Part shown: piece after piece, positions 52,944-62,865 of the stretch
Position numbering within the stretch: the stretch's first letter is position 1
How the letters are laid out: the number at the start of each line of letters is the position of its first letter
Assembly: GCA_033026295.1 (NCBI GenBank)
Contig: CM065185.1
Coordinates: forward strand, 6,448,001 to 6,512,000
Direction of reading: 5' to 3'
Source of the DNA: Channa striata
Lineage: Eukaryota; Chordata; Actinopteri; Anabantiformes; Channidae
Length of the DNA: 64,000 nt
Made by a program: the position numbers and the translations under genes
Notes under the pieces: model-generated
The model's database searches: none
Told to the model about the DNA's origin: nothing
Seen by the model: the letters and a program-made list of their open reading frames with translations, nothing else

Positions 52944-53070
52944 CTGAACCTCTCCCTCTGATGGACCTGTGCCGCGTGCAGCCCGCCTAGCGATGGGTCG
53001 GGAGCGGCTTCAGGAGATTGAGAGCCTCCCGCTGCCGCAGTCCCTCAAAAATTACTTGCAATACCAGTGA
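52944..53070 (+). CDS. spsb4: spsb4 terminal coding exon (SOCS box) with apparent one-base frameshift
   Basis: The acceptor TTCTCTGCAG ends at 52,943. Joined to the C at 24,068, the exon reads PEPLPLMDLCR, the start of the SOCS box (BC box, Elongin B/C binding). In the spliced frame it then reads VQPA and stops at TAG 52,988-52,990, giving about 259 residues. From 52,975 the alternative frame reads RAARLAMGRERLQEIESLPL and then PQSLKNYLQYQ, ending at TGA 53,068-53,070, which is the expected family C-terminus with the Cullin-5 box LPLP. The shared base at 52,975 indicates one missing base in the CGC-CGT arginine pair. The preserved downstream frame argues for a sequencing error or a very recent allele rather than an old pseudogene. 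With the frame kept, the protein would be about 286 residues, against about 273 in mammals. Confidence 0.88.
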
Positions 53071-53286
53071 CCAGCAGAGTCGACTGGGGCTGCAAGGACG
53101 TACACCGGACCACCAGAAAGTTGAAGGCTGGATGAATAAGAAGCATGTTCACCCAAAGAGTGCACAAGCTCAAAAAGATGTATTTATTACAAGGACTGGT
53201 AGAAAGATGGTGACTGACAGAGGAGGAAAGGACTGCACCAGCTTCTTTTGGAATTTGAGCTGCTTTTTCATTCGTTGTGGACTCGA

Positions 53287-53292
53287 AATAAA
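53287..53292 (+). terminator. spsb4: Possible spsb4 polyadenylation signal
   Basis: AATAAA lies 217 bases after the expected stop codon. It is the first canonical signal downstream. Longer 3' UTRs using later signals are possible. Confidence 0.4.
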
Positions 53293-54647
53293 TTATTGAT
53301 GATGGTATCCCATCAGTGTCTCACTCATCCAGAAAGAAAGTCCATCCTGTGCCGGCGCTGTGCGGTGCAGTGGAGACAGACAGTGGTAAGATGAGCACCG
53401 CCACCTGGTGATGGGACAAGAAACTGCGCTGAGAAAGCACTAATCCTACAGTCCAGGATCCCTGGAGGCCTTTCTGACGCACAGTCAGTGACCACATCAC
53501 TGCTGTTGGATCATCGAGGTGACAAGCTGCTGAATCCAGATGCCCACGAAGATTTTAGCTTCAGTGTTGCTTTCTCCGATGGCCGGGGGGGGCGTGACTG
53601 AAAGCTCATATAGATTTCGTGGCTGCAGGGTATGTGTAAAACTGACCTGTAGTTAAGCCCTTTTCATACAGGAGCACATCGTCATCTGTCTGTTGAAGTA
53701 AACGTTTATGGGATTCACATTTGATGTTTGGCAGCTAATACAGGTGTGAAAAAAAAGATTTAGACAAATTGATTTACACACTGGGCTCGATACAGTACTT
53801 TGAGTTGCGTCTGTACTGTAAAGCATTTAAAATTAAAGAACTTCCATATTGATTTTATAAAAACACTCAAATTTATTATTTAAAAAGAACCAATCTGACA
53901 TAAAATTAAATTAAGCAACAACTCCTTACTTTTTCTCAGACTTTAACATAAATCTTCGAAATCCTGTTTGGTAGAAGAAAGTGTAAAGCATCACCTTCTT
54001 CTAAGTGATCCAGCCCGACATTAAATCAGCCACAGGAGCATCAGAGCAGAAGAAATACAGTAAAGTGTTCGTGTGGGTCACCAATGACTCACGGTGTGAG
54101 GGTTAATGAAATCCTTTTATGATCTCTAATAAATGTAGCAACACATGTATTTAACCTCGATGTGCACTGTTCGTGCTGCCGTGGCCTTCCTGTTAATGAC
54201 TCAATACTCAGTTACTGCTGTTTGTCTGAAAGGGGCTTCACTACAAACACAGGACTAAAGCGCAAAGTGTTACGTCGCAAGAGGACTTCTCCTCACAGGA
54301 CACTAAATAGTGTATTACGTCAGTCCTGACCAAAGTATTTCATCTCAAGCTATGGAGTGTCTGTAGGAGCTGTAGGTGCAGTAAGACGAGCTTCACCTGC
54401 TGCTGTAGCTGTCGGCCCTTCACACAGCTGTCGCACTGTGTCTGTTGATGGAGGCTGCAGCGGGACATGGGAACGTTAATGCTGCTGCAGTCGCAGCCCG
54501 GCAGGCGTCTTTCTGGCTCGGAAAAGGATTCAGATGACCAGTCTCTGGCTCACACACACACGCACACACACTGTAGACCAATCATGTTTGTTTTCTTTCC
54601 CAAAAAAAAGCTTGAGTCACTTTTTTACTTTACAGTTTGTATTCTGC

Positions 54648-54697
54648 ATTATTATTATTATTATTATTAATATTATTATTGTTGTTGTTATTGTTGT
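54648..54697 (+). repeat. (ATT)n/(GTT)n trinucleotide repeat
   Basis: ATT units with one AATATT interruption grade into GTT units. A second TTA-rich tract lies at 54,851-54,880. Confidence 0.9.
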
Positions 54698-54850
54698 GAA
54701 TGTTGAGTCTGTTTCAGAGGATGCTAGAATGATGGGGATGATGATGATGATAATTTTAACTGAAAACTGATGGTTATATTCAGGTAAATTTCGTACAAAG
54801 AGACTGGTGATGAAGGGAGAAAGAAATCATGACTCGTTTTTCAAAGCTGC

Positions 54851-54880
54851 TTTTATTACTATTATTATTATTATTTTATT
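54851..54880 (+). repeat. (TTA)n trinucleotide repeat
   Basis: About seven TTA units with flanking TTTTATTAC and TTTTATT. Confidence 0.85.
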
Positions 54881-55084
54881 AGAGATGGTGGTGGTCTTGA
54901 CCTCCTGTTTTCATCTGTTAGGATGTCAAGAAAAGGGCCTAATTGGAGAAGTAGTAGAATGTACCGACTGACAGTGGAGTTGAAATCTCAACACATGTGA
55001 AATGTGAATAAAAGCCAAGTGAATTTGACAATTTTTTTGTTTCTTGCCTTTGATTTTGATTGTTACCAAACTATAAGTGGTCTG

Positions 55085-55310
55085 CACATATGTAGCACCT
55101 TTCCACCTGTTGGTACTCAACGCTCTTTACACTGCTTCTTATCTACCCGTTCACACTCGCACTAATGGGGGAGCTGCTGAGCAACACTAAGTAACTAACC
55201 GGGGTTCAGTGTCTTGCGTCAACCTCGACATGTGACCGCAGGAGCCGGGGATCAAACCAACAAGTCTACGACTGGTGGACGACCACGCTACCTACTGCGC
55301 CAAAGTCACA
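55085..55310 (-). repeat. SINE-type dispersed repeat, copy B
   Basis: Read on the minus strand it begins GTGACTTTGGCGCAGTAGGT, continues with GGTCGTCCACCAGTCG and GTTGGTTTGATCCCC (B-box-like), and ends GGTGCTACATATGTGCAGAC. It aligns along its whole length with the copy at 481-710, including the shared CACTGAACCCCGGTT-type middle also present in the copy at 57,675-57,890. Confidence 0.65.
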
Positions 55311-55399
55311 ATATACGTATATATTTTTTGAAGTAATTTAAAATACTTTTGGGTCTTACAAAAAGAAAAAAGCAGGAGCTACAGTAAGATGCAGAAGAG

Positions 55400-55850
55400 C
55401 CTAATGGTCTGGGCTCACACTCTTTCAGCATCTGTAATTGTGTCTGAGTGTGTTTAATCTACCGAGGGAGGCCTTGATGAGGAAAATTGGGCCATAAAGT
55501 ATTTGGCTGTAAGTTCTTCCAATTGTCAAGTGTGCAGTTTCCACTTCACTAAGTAAACAGCTAATGCACTGCTCATCAGCTCCTGCAGCTGTAAATACCG
55601 CTCACACTCAGCCGGAGAGATACTGTTACAAAGTCTAAAAGTAAAAACTGAGGGGCACCACCGAGCGGGAATGCAGATATTAATGAGATTTTGTGCAGGT
55701 TTGAAGGCATTAGAGCCTCACTAAAACATCATCAGGTCTTGCTCATCATTTCCAAACACAGAGGAGACTAATGTTTGGGAAATCAATAGCAGACAGACGG
55801 TGTAATGATGTGTCACAGTCCTGTCTGGGAAAGATCAAATCCTCAGTGTG
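55400..55850. promoter_or_regulatory. Candidate conserved non-coding element
   Basis: A repeat-poor block with motifs such as CTTCCAATTGTCAAGTGTGC, ATTAATGAGATTTTGTGCAG and CATCATCAGG. Its composition differs from the adjacent SINE copy. No alignment was possible. Confidence 0.18.
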
Positions 55851-57090
55851 ACAGGAACCAAACACACACATGCGCAAATTCTTTATGTGCAAACACAATC
55901 TGATCACAAACTGGTCAAACATTTACAAGAATACGCAAGAGGAATATGTGCAGGACACAGAATATTGATAAGGCTGTGCATGAGGCTGACAACAGATGGC
56001 AACAAAGCCTTATTGTTGACGGTGCACTAATGCTGAAGTCAGAGTCGGTTTCTGCAGGTGAAATTTACTCTGAATGTTATAAAAACTGACATGTTTCTAT
56101 TTTACAACTTGTAATAAAATCTTTCCATGATTTTTTATAAATCTATTGTCGGTAGTAATATAACGATTTGACTTGCTCAATCAATTAGATTTCAGGTGTC
56201 TTTGTGCTGCAAAACCCTACGTTTACATATGATTATTTAAACATTAGCCCCTAGATGTTTATTCTTTAATAAAACAAATGTGTTTTTTACATTGTCACAG
56301 TAAACAGCAGCTGGACCTCCAGTGAACAATCCTGAAAAAAAAAACCCTGGCCCCCTTGTGTCATAAAAAAAAAGATGTCTTCACGTTTATGAATACTACA
56401 TAACCCTTAAGTGCATGATTAAATTCAGTTTTAAATTATACAGAACAAAAACTCAAATACTAAACCATCACAAACATGTCCACCTCTCTAATCTCACCAA
56501 CAATGTCCCAAAAGCTCCCGAACTTTTAGAAACTTCTGTCCTCGAACCTTTCAGTCTTTGACAAAGTCACACTGATCAATCCCGTCATGCAGTTTTGGGT
56601 TGAAGCGTCTCTCTGTAGCTCACCTTGACATCGTGGATCCTATGGGCTTTAAACTCTTTGATTCTCTGTCAGTATGTAGTTATTGGCTGCTGGGCTTCCT
56701 GCTGCACTGAGCGTCTCTCCCCCTCCTGTAATATTATTTATTATATGATAAAATATACATAGAAAATATACATAGAAATACAAAGACCACGTCTCCCTGA
56801 TGAACATATGATTTAGAGCAATAACAGAATAAACAGCAGCGATGCTCCTGAATATTTTGCCTCTAACAGAAAAAGTGACTCACTGAACTAATGTGCTGAG
56901 AGAAACAAACATTATGAGTTGCCAGCGTGGCTGAGTGAGCCAATCCACTCGTTGGCTAAAACTGTTATGACTGTGACCATCTGCGACAGCTCGAGCTGTT
57001 TTGGCTCAAGCTGCTGTCACAGCTAGAGTGAAATACCTCCAGTGACCAAATGTAAAATTACACTTTGTCCAAACACGTCTTTGCACGAAA

Positions 57091-57170
57091 AGGGGCAACT
57101 GTGAATCAAGAGGTAGTCGTCCACCAATCCCAGGCTTGTGGGTTTGGTCCCTGGCTTCTCCTTGAGCAAC
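57091..57170 (+). repeat. SINE-type dispersed repeat, copy C (head only)
   Basis: It contains CAACTGTGAATCAAGAGGTA, GTCGTCCACCAATCCCAGG and GTGGGTTTGGTCCCTGGCTT, matching the A/B-box head of the copies at 481-710 and 57,675-57,890. The body is missing. Confidence 0.55.
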
Positions 57171-57674
57171 AAACTGGACCCAACTTACTGTAGTTGCTAA
57201 TTCTACTTTAACATTGCTAATTTCTCAGTTTTTAAGTTGAAACTGTCATGAAAGGTGATAATTCTACTTTCTGTTAATTGGTGAGGTTGAAGTGGGTGGT
57301 GGAGTCGTACTGAGTCCATTGTAAGAACAGTAGGTTCTCATGTATTTGCCACCCTATTTGAAATGAATGGCCAAAACCTTAGAACCACCTCTGGTCTGGT
57401 CCTGCTGACTGTAGGTCCTGCACGTCAATGACAGGTGGATGCAGGAAGATCTGCACAAAGGAATGAATTAAAAACTTCTATAGGAAATCTCTTTTTTTAT
57501 GGTAATTTCACAGGTCATTTAAAAGTACAGATGCAAAGTTCAGCAGATGTTTTTATTTCAAGTAAAATATCCACAGGATTTGCGGAGCATTGTTAGATTT
57601 ATGTTGTATTTTATTGAAAAGATTTTATGAAAATATACCACAAGTTGTGTTGTTTGGGGAACAGTTTTTAAATG

Positions 57675-57890
57675 GTAAGGTAAGTTGGTAAGGCCGTCGT
57701 CCACTGGACACAGGGTCAGTGGCTCGATGCCCAGTCCATACTCGCTGCGTGTCAAAGTGTCCTTGGGAAGACACTGAACCCCTGGTTGCCCCCGGTGGTC
57801 CAGATGAGCACCCTGCGTGGCCGCCATCGCCACTGTGTATGCACGTACCAAATTACTCTGTAAAAGCGTCTGCTAAATGTAAATGTTTGT
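57675..57890 (+). repeat. SINE-type dispersed repeat, copy D
   Basis: It contains GGCCGTCGTCCACTGGAC, GTGGCTCGATGCCCAGTCC, TGTCAAAGTGTCCTTGGGAA and GACACTGAACCCCTGGTTGC, matching the other copies. The tail ends GTCTGCTAAATGTAAATG, a tail type common in fish repeats. The head carries a TAAGGTAAG substitution in the A-box-like segment. Confidence 0.6.
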
Positions 57891-58589
57891 CAGTGTTAAA
57901 GCATTTTGCAAACAAAACGTTTCGTTTCGGGCAGTGAGCTTCTGTTTCAGCCTGTGTGTGAACTGTTCTGGAAATGTGACTTCATAGTGGACACTAAGCA
58001 AACGAGAAAAACTGCACAGCTGTAAATATCTGAATAAACATCACAACAGAAACGCTCAGGCAGCAGAGACACATTTTTACAAGCCAGTACAGGACACAGA
58101 CAACAACCGCCTAATGCAAAGACACAAGCAGAGACCAGAGAAAGCAGAAACATCAAAGTACACGTTAGAAAAAGTTGGTTCCTCAGCAGGAAATTAATAT
58201 TTTTTTCACCCATTTTTTCACCCACAGTAAAAACAATGGTCAGAAGTGTGTGTTTGTAGCACAAACACGGTTATTTCATCTACACGTCCTGGAAACCCAC
58301 GTGCACAGTGTCATGTGCAGGTGAACGGAGCTGCAGGTTGCAGAGCGCTGAAGGCCTAAGTATCCCACAACGTTTGGAGGGTGCGTTTGATTTATTTCTC
58401 ATAGAAGGTGGTCTTCCTCCAGTTTTCAGTCCAATATTTCCAAAACCTTATTTGCAGATATTACAGGTATTTATAGCTGTGGTGGACTTATTAGAGTAAA
58501 AAACTTTTAGCTAAATAAATGGAAGAGGAAATGAAAAATAATAATAATAAAAGACTGAATGAAGAGAAGAAAGTAAAAATCAACAAGCT

Positions 58590-58850
58590 AAGAAAAACAC
58601 TTACTGCCCATTAAAAAGCTGAACAAACTCAATAGCAATTAGTAAGATTCCTGCCAGTCTGAGCTCCATTAGAGTCTTATTGAACATTTGGTGCTCATCA
58701 GTTAAAATGCTCCTAATTAGCAGATTGTTTTTCTTCATCCTCGGGGAGCTGCAGTGCTGAGAGCAGAGCTGCAGCACTTCATCTACACGAGCTCCGGACA
58801 CTTCGTAGACCAGGCCAGTCAATGAAAGATTGACTGGAAATCAACATACG
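58590..58850. promoter_or_regulatory. Candidate conserved non-coding element
   Basis: A repeat-poor block with CTCCTAATTAGCAGATTG, AATAGCAATTAGTAAG and GAGCTCCATTAGAG motifs. A 73-codon minus-strand frame crosses it, but it has no family resemblance and no clear splice sites. Confidence 0.2.
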
Positions 58851-60134
58851 GGGCCTTTTAAAACACAAGGCTTTAAATGAAATATCAATACTATGATGCA
58901 GAGGTGGCAATAAAAGAAGGTGAAAATGTATAATTTAATTTCTATTTACCACAGCTACAGCTGTTGATGTTGTTATTCAGTAACAGTTTCATACGGGCAA
59001 AGTTTCTCTTGTTGCTGTGAATTTTTGGGGCCGTCCCGCTTTCTCATTCTATTCACCAGCAGATGTCAGCGATGCTTCACAGGGAGCCTGCTGAACACCT
59101 GGACACAATGATACAAATCAAACACCTCCAACTGCTAAATAATAGTTTTAATGAACTTATTACACATATTTAAATTTAGTGTTTTTCAACTTCTAAAGAC
59201 CAAGTCTTCAGTAAGGATCAGAAAATGACAAATTTAACTGAGTATTTAAAGTATCTGTGTGCTGCTTAATTTAAGCATTTCGCTTATTTATTTGCAGGTA
59301 GTTTTTGTGTGAACTGACCACTGATGTTTCCCACACAGCAGCAATATCAACCCAGCAAATTACACTCACCCACAGTGGATTATAAATTATGTTTTATGGC
59401 TGGATTCACCACATTCTTACAAAATGTTACATCATTGAATGCAATATCTGAGTGTGTACTTTCAGTCCCCACATTGACTGTTTTTAAGCCAGTGAAATAA
59501 TATGAATATTGCATGAGTTCATATTAATGTAGTTTGAAGGATTTTAGACCGACTGTACATGGAGAGAAGAAACCAGCTAGAGTCCCACAAAAAAATTGCT
59601 TAGGTGACAGAAACAAGTGAAAAAAAGAACTTTCTACCGGCAAAGTGTGTAAAGTTATAACTCCCTCCAACTTTACAGGCATAATTTCTAATGCACAATG
59701 TTCAGTGGTTGACCTTTTATAATTTACACTGATTTGCTTTTTTTAATTTAGGGCTCAACTGATGCTGAGCTCTGAAAACCATTTACTTTTTCCTGAACAG
59801 GTGCTTGTGTTTTAAACATGCATTCTTCATAAACTGCGGTGGAAATCCAATTAGACATCAGACCTTTTTTAGCCCAGAAATTTAAACACCGAACAAATAG
59901 AGTGACTCATGCCCCGTCTGTCTGAGCTTCTTATTTAAAAAATAAAACTCCAGTCACTCCGCTTCAACATGTGCTGAATTCAAGCAGCTTTCCAACATCT
60001 ACAGTGACAGAATATTAATTATGTAATTTAATTAATAAGTCTCTCACGGTGTCAACACGCACAGGCACAAACACACATCCATAAAGATTAGTACAGCAAC
60101 AGAAAGGAGAGCAGAGTAGAGTCTAAAACAAGTC

Positions 60135-60140
60135 TTTATT
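60135..60140 (-). terminator. clstn2: Possible clstn2 polyadenylation signal
   Basis: AATAAA on the minus strand (TTTATT on the plus strand), in the context GACCAATAAAGACTTGTT. This is a strong canonical hexamer located downstream of the calsyntenin stop codon. Confidence 0.5.
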
Positions 60141-62232
60141 GGTCAATATACAGAAAGGAGTGGGATGACCACTAAATCCCAACCATATTTTGTTTACAAA
60201 AAGAAAAAGAAACTGATATATAAAATAACTGTCTCGAACATTTTTACAGGGTTTGTTTTTCTATGTAAAAGAATCTTTTTGTTTCCTCTTTAAACTTTCA
60301 GAAGCACAATATGACAAAGGGAGACGAGGGAAACAAGGCAGTTGTTTCACAATGATGACATCACAATCACAGGTGCTTAAAGGCCAACAGAGGGAGGGAA
60401 AGGTGAGCGGGTTCGAGCGCTCGCTGTCCGGACATGAGCAGGTGAGCGGTCACTTCTCTGAGGGCGGGTGGGAATGGGAGAGACGTTTCTTTGAGCTCCT
60501 TTGCATGTAGACAAACTCATCAGGTTACATTTTGTCTGAGCTTATTACTTCATTTGTTTTAACAATGATACAAGATGGAATCAATGTCAGTGATGTTTCT
60601 CACTGTCTGCTTGTACTTCTGCTCGAGACTGTGGATTTGATTAATAACAGTAAAATAAACAGGCCACCCCACTGATTTTACACATTCATTATTCTTCTAC
60701 TCATTCAGTGAAAGCCGCTGTGTAAAGTCTTGTGTGGCTCTGGATGTGTCAGGTCAGGAAAGGTGGAATCCAATCGGATAAAGATAGTTTAAGCTGGGCT
60801 TTATTCATTTAGTCCTAATCTTTGCTCTCATATCGGTGTAAAACAGACTCATACAACTAACCAATAGGAAACATGTTTCTATGGATTCATGCGGATGTTC
60901 AGTCAACCATGTTTTGTTGATTAACGTAATTTACCTAGAAATTCATTGCAAATTAAAAACTAGTTAAGAACCTGTGGACAGGTTTGTAAAGACTTAAGTT
61001 TGACTCTTAGTTTGATCACGTCACAGTCGAAGTTGTTGTTAACTGACTCCTGTTCATTTCCATGCAGGTCTATTAACAGATGCTATTGAGTTGCAACAAC
61101 CCACAAGAGGCACTAAATTCACCTTATCTCAGCCTCGGCTGATTGGATTCTGACCCTTTTAAAATCTCTTTCTCCTTCTCAAAGTCCAAATCTTTATAAT
61201 GGTGCACGGCAAAGTTGTGGTGATAGACCTGTTTTCCTGTACTGGTCTTTCTAAACTGGGCCCAGACTTGCATAGAGGGCTCCCTTTTCTATGGTATTAG
61301 AAAAAAGGAAAAGTGGGATATCTGTACTATAAAGCAACATCTGTGTAGGATTTCATTGGCTGATAAAGGCTACATTAGGCCACAGTAAATGTCTGTATAC
61401 ATACTGTACATATGTCATCAGGCGTTTTGTTATTGTTGTTATAAATTATTTGTTATTGTAACAATTCTTCTTTCTTTTCTGGATAAATCAGGACAAATGT
61501 AGAATTTCATGTATAAGACGACATGTTTCTACATGGCGTCCAGGCCACAGAACCACAGCACGGCCACGTGTTTCGAGAAAACTCAGCACTGATCACATAC
61601 AATTTAAGGAGAAAAGTGTTTGGGTCGGGTTGACTACGAGAAACAAAGGATATACACTGGATGAAAATACAGCTATGATATACCTAGTCTATAGGTAAAG
61701 GAATTATATTCAACACATTTATGAAACCTAATCAATATGCACATGGGTATATCTCCCTGTTTATTCTGTTAATAAGTCACTCATCTTGCAGACAACATAT
61801 TTAGAAAATAAACAGTACAAAATAAATGTAATGACACATGTAGTTGCAGAATTTAAATGTTATGACATAAGGTCACATTGTTCTTGTCTTGTTTTTTGTG
61901 TCTGCATATTTAAGATCTGGTTCATGATTGCTTCAGAGTGTGGGATTGAATTTATCAGTGAAACGCCAGATAATTCTGCACGCATAACCAGAAGACTGTG
62001 CTTGTTTGATATAGTTGCTCTGTGATGCGACTAATGATTTTCGTGCACACACGATGTTGAGCCTGCAGCTGATTCTGTAGCTCTGACTGTGTCCAGCAGA
62101 GGGAGATGCTCCATTAGAAATTACAACATGGGAAGATTGAAAATGACGTTTTCACCACCGGACTGAAATCATTTTGTCAGAGATTTTGTTTTACTGTGTG
62201 TGTGTAGATTCCTGCAGTGCGCGTGTTTGCAT

Positions 62233-62233
<1 letters not shown>

Positions 62234-62264
<31 letters not shown>
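62234..62264 (+). repeat. (TG)n microsatellite in clstn2 3' UTR
   Basis: About 15 TG units. They lie only about 36 bases beyond the clstn2 stop codon, so they would be transcribed as (CA)n in the mRNA. Confidence 0.92.
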
Positions 62265-62266
<2 letters not shown>

Positions 62267-62299
62267 ACACATGTAGAGGGTGTTTGTAGGTATGTGTGG

Positions 62300-62500
62300 T
62301 TAGTATTTCATTGAGGAACTGTCCCAAACAAGTTTGCCTGCCTGCTTCCGTTCTTTCAGCCCTTCTTCCTCCTCTTCATCACTGTTGTCTGACTCAGCAC
62401 TTGTCATTCCTCCCACATGTTCTTCGTCCTCTGCTTCTTCTTCCTCCTTGTGTTCTGCTTCTTTTACCTCTTCATCCAGTGCCTGAGCTCCTCTTATGTT
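62300..62500 (-). CDS. clstn2: Calsyntenin (probably clstn2) last coding exon, cytoplasmic tail
   Basis: The minus-strand acceptor CACTTTGCTCTGCAG ends at 62,501, then 66 codons run to TAA at 62,302-62,300. The peptide starts NIRGAQALDEEVKEAEHKEE, contains GGMTSAESDNSDEEEEEG, and ends GKLVWDSSSMKY. Calsyntenins are neuronal type I membrane proteins whose tail binds kinesin light chain 1 through acidic W-D motifs. The final LVWDSSSMKY matches the position of the second such motif (LEWDDSTL in calsyntenin-1), with D-to-S and L-to-M changes. The TSAES...EEEE acidic stretch resembles calsyntenin-1 and -3 more than mammalian calsyntenin-2, as I recall them. The exon joins 62,675 in phase 0 over a 174-base intron. 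Assignment to clstn2 rests mainly on linkage to spsb4. Confidence 0.88.
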   Translation of the reverse strand, partial: NIRGAQALDEEVKEAEHKEEEEAEDEEHVGGMTSAESDNSDEEEEEGLKERKQAGKLVWDSSSMKY

Positions 62501-62674
62501 CTGCAGAGCAAAGTGTTTCCCAAATCTAGTTTACATACTGTAGCAACATGAAAAATGTGCATGATTTATTTGAAGAAAACATATGCAGGTACTTGTTTGA
62601 GGTGAACTCACAGAATCCATAGTAAAAACAGTAAAAGGCGAAATGCACCCACATGTACACAAGCCCCGCATTAC

Positions 62675-62865
62675 CTCCATGGGGTTGACAGTGATGTTGA
62701 GTGCAGAGTTGTCCCAGTCCACCTCAGGGTCTTTGACGTCTTCCTCGTCCTCTCTCGACCCCTCTTGATGCGTGGCGTGGATCCTGTACACGCCTATCAC
62801 CACAATCACCACCAGGGCAGCGATACAGACCACAATCACCACCGTGGCGGCTGGAGGTGCAGCTC
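62675..62865 (-). CDS. clstn2: Calsyntenin (probably clstn2) transmembrane and cytoplasmic exon
   Basis: The minus-strand acceptor GTTTTCCTGCAG ends at 62,866, and the donor after ATG GAG is GTAATG (62,674). The exon is 191 bases. Its first two bases (GA) complete a codon, and 63 codons follow. The peptide has a linker AAPPAAT, a transmembrane helix VVIVVCIAALVVIVVIGVYR, the juxtamembrane RIHATHQ, an acidic stretch REDEEDVKDPE, and the first kinesin-light-chain-binding motif VDWDNSALNITVNPME. The last is a signature of calsyntenins (WDDSALTITVNPME in calsyntenin-1). The earlier exons (cadherin repeats and LG domain) lie beyond the right edge. If the intron after 62,675 were retained, translation would run on to a 103-residue artefact. 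Confidence 0.92.

Larger units (their letters stand above)
53300..60119. other. Intergenic region between convergent spsb4 and clstn2
   Basis: No convincing coding sequence. It holds ATT-type microsatellites (54,648-54,697 and 54,851-54,880), three SINE-type repeat copies (about 55,085-55,310 minus, 57,091-57,170 plus partial, 57,675-57,890 plus), and candidate conserved blocks at 55,400-55,850 and 58,590-58,850. The rest is AT-rich and unassigned. Part of the left end could belong to a longer spsb4 3' UTR. Confidence 0.6.
60120..62299 (-). other. clstn2: Probable 3' UTR of clstn2
   Basis: This is the sequence between the calsyntenin stop codon (62,300) and a minus-strand polyadenylation signal near 60,135-60,140, about 2.2 kb. 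No other gene is evident. It includes a (TG)n tract at 62,234-62,264. The 3' end position is inferred from the signal only. Confidence 0.5.

Noticed and set aside
53018..53299. 93-codon frame crossing the spsb4 terminal exon
   Set aside because: It is in a different frame from the SOCS-box sequence and begins inside that exon.
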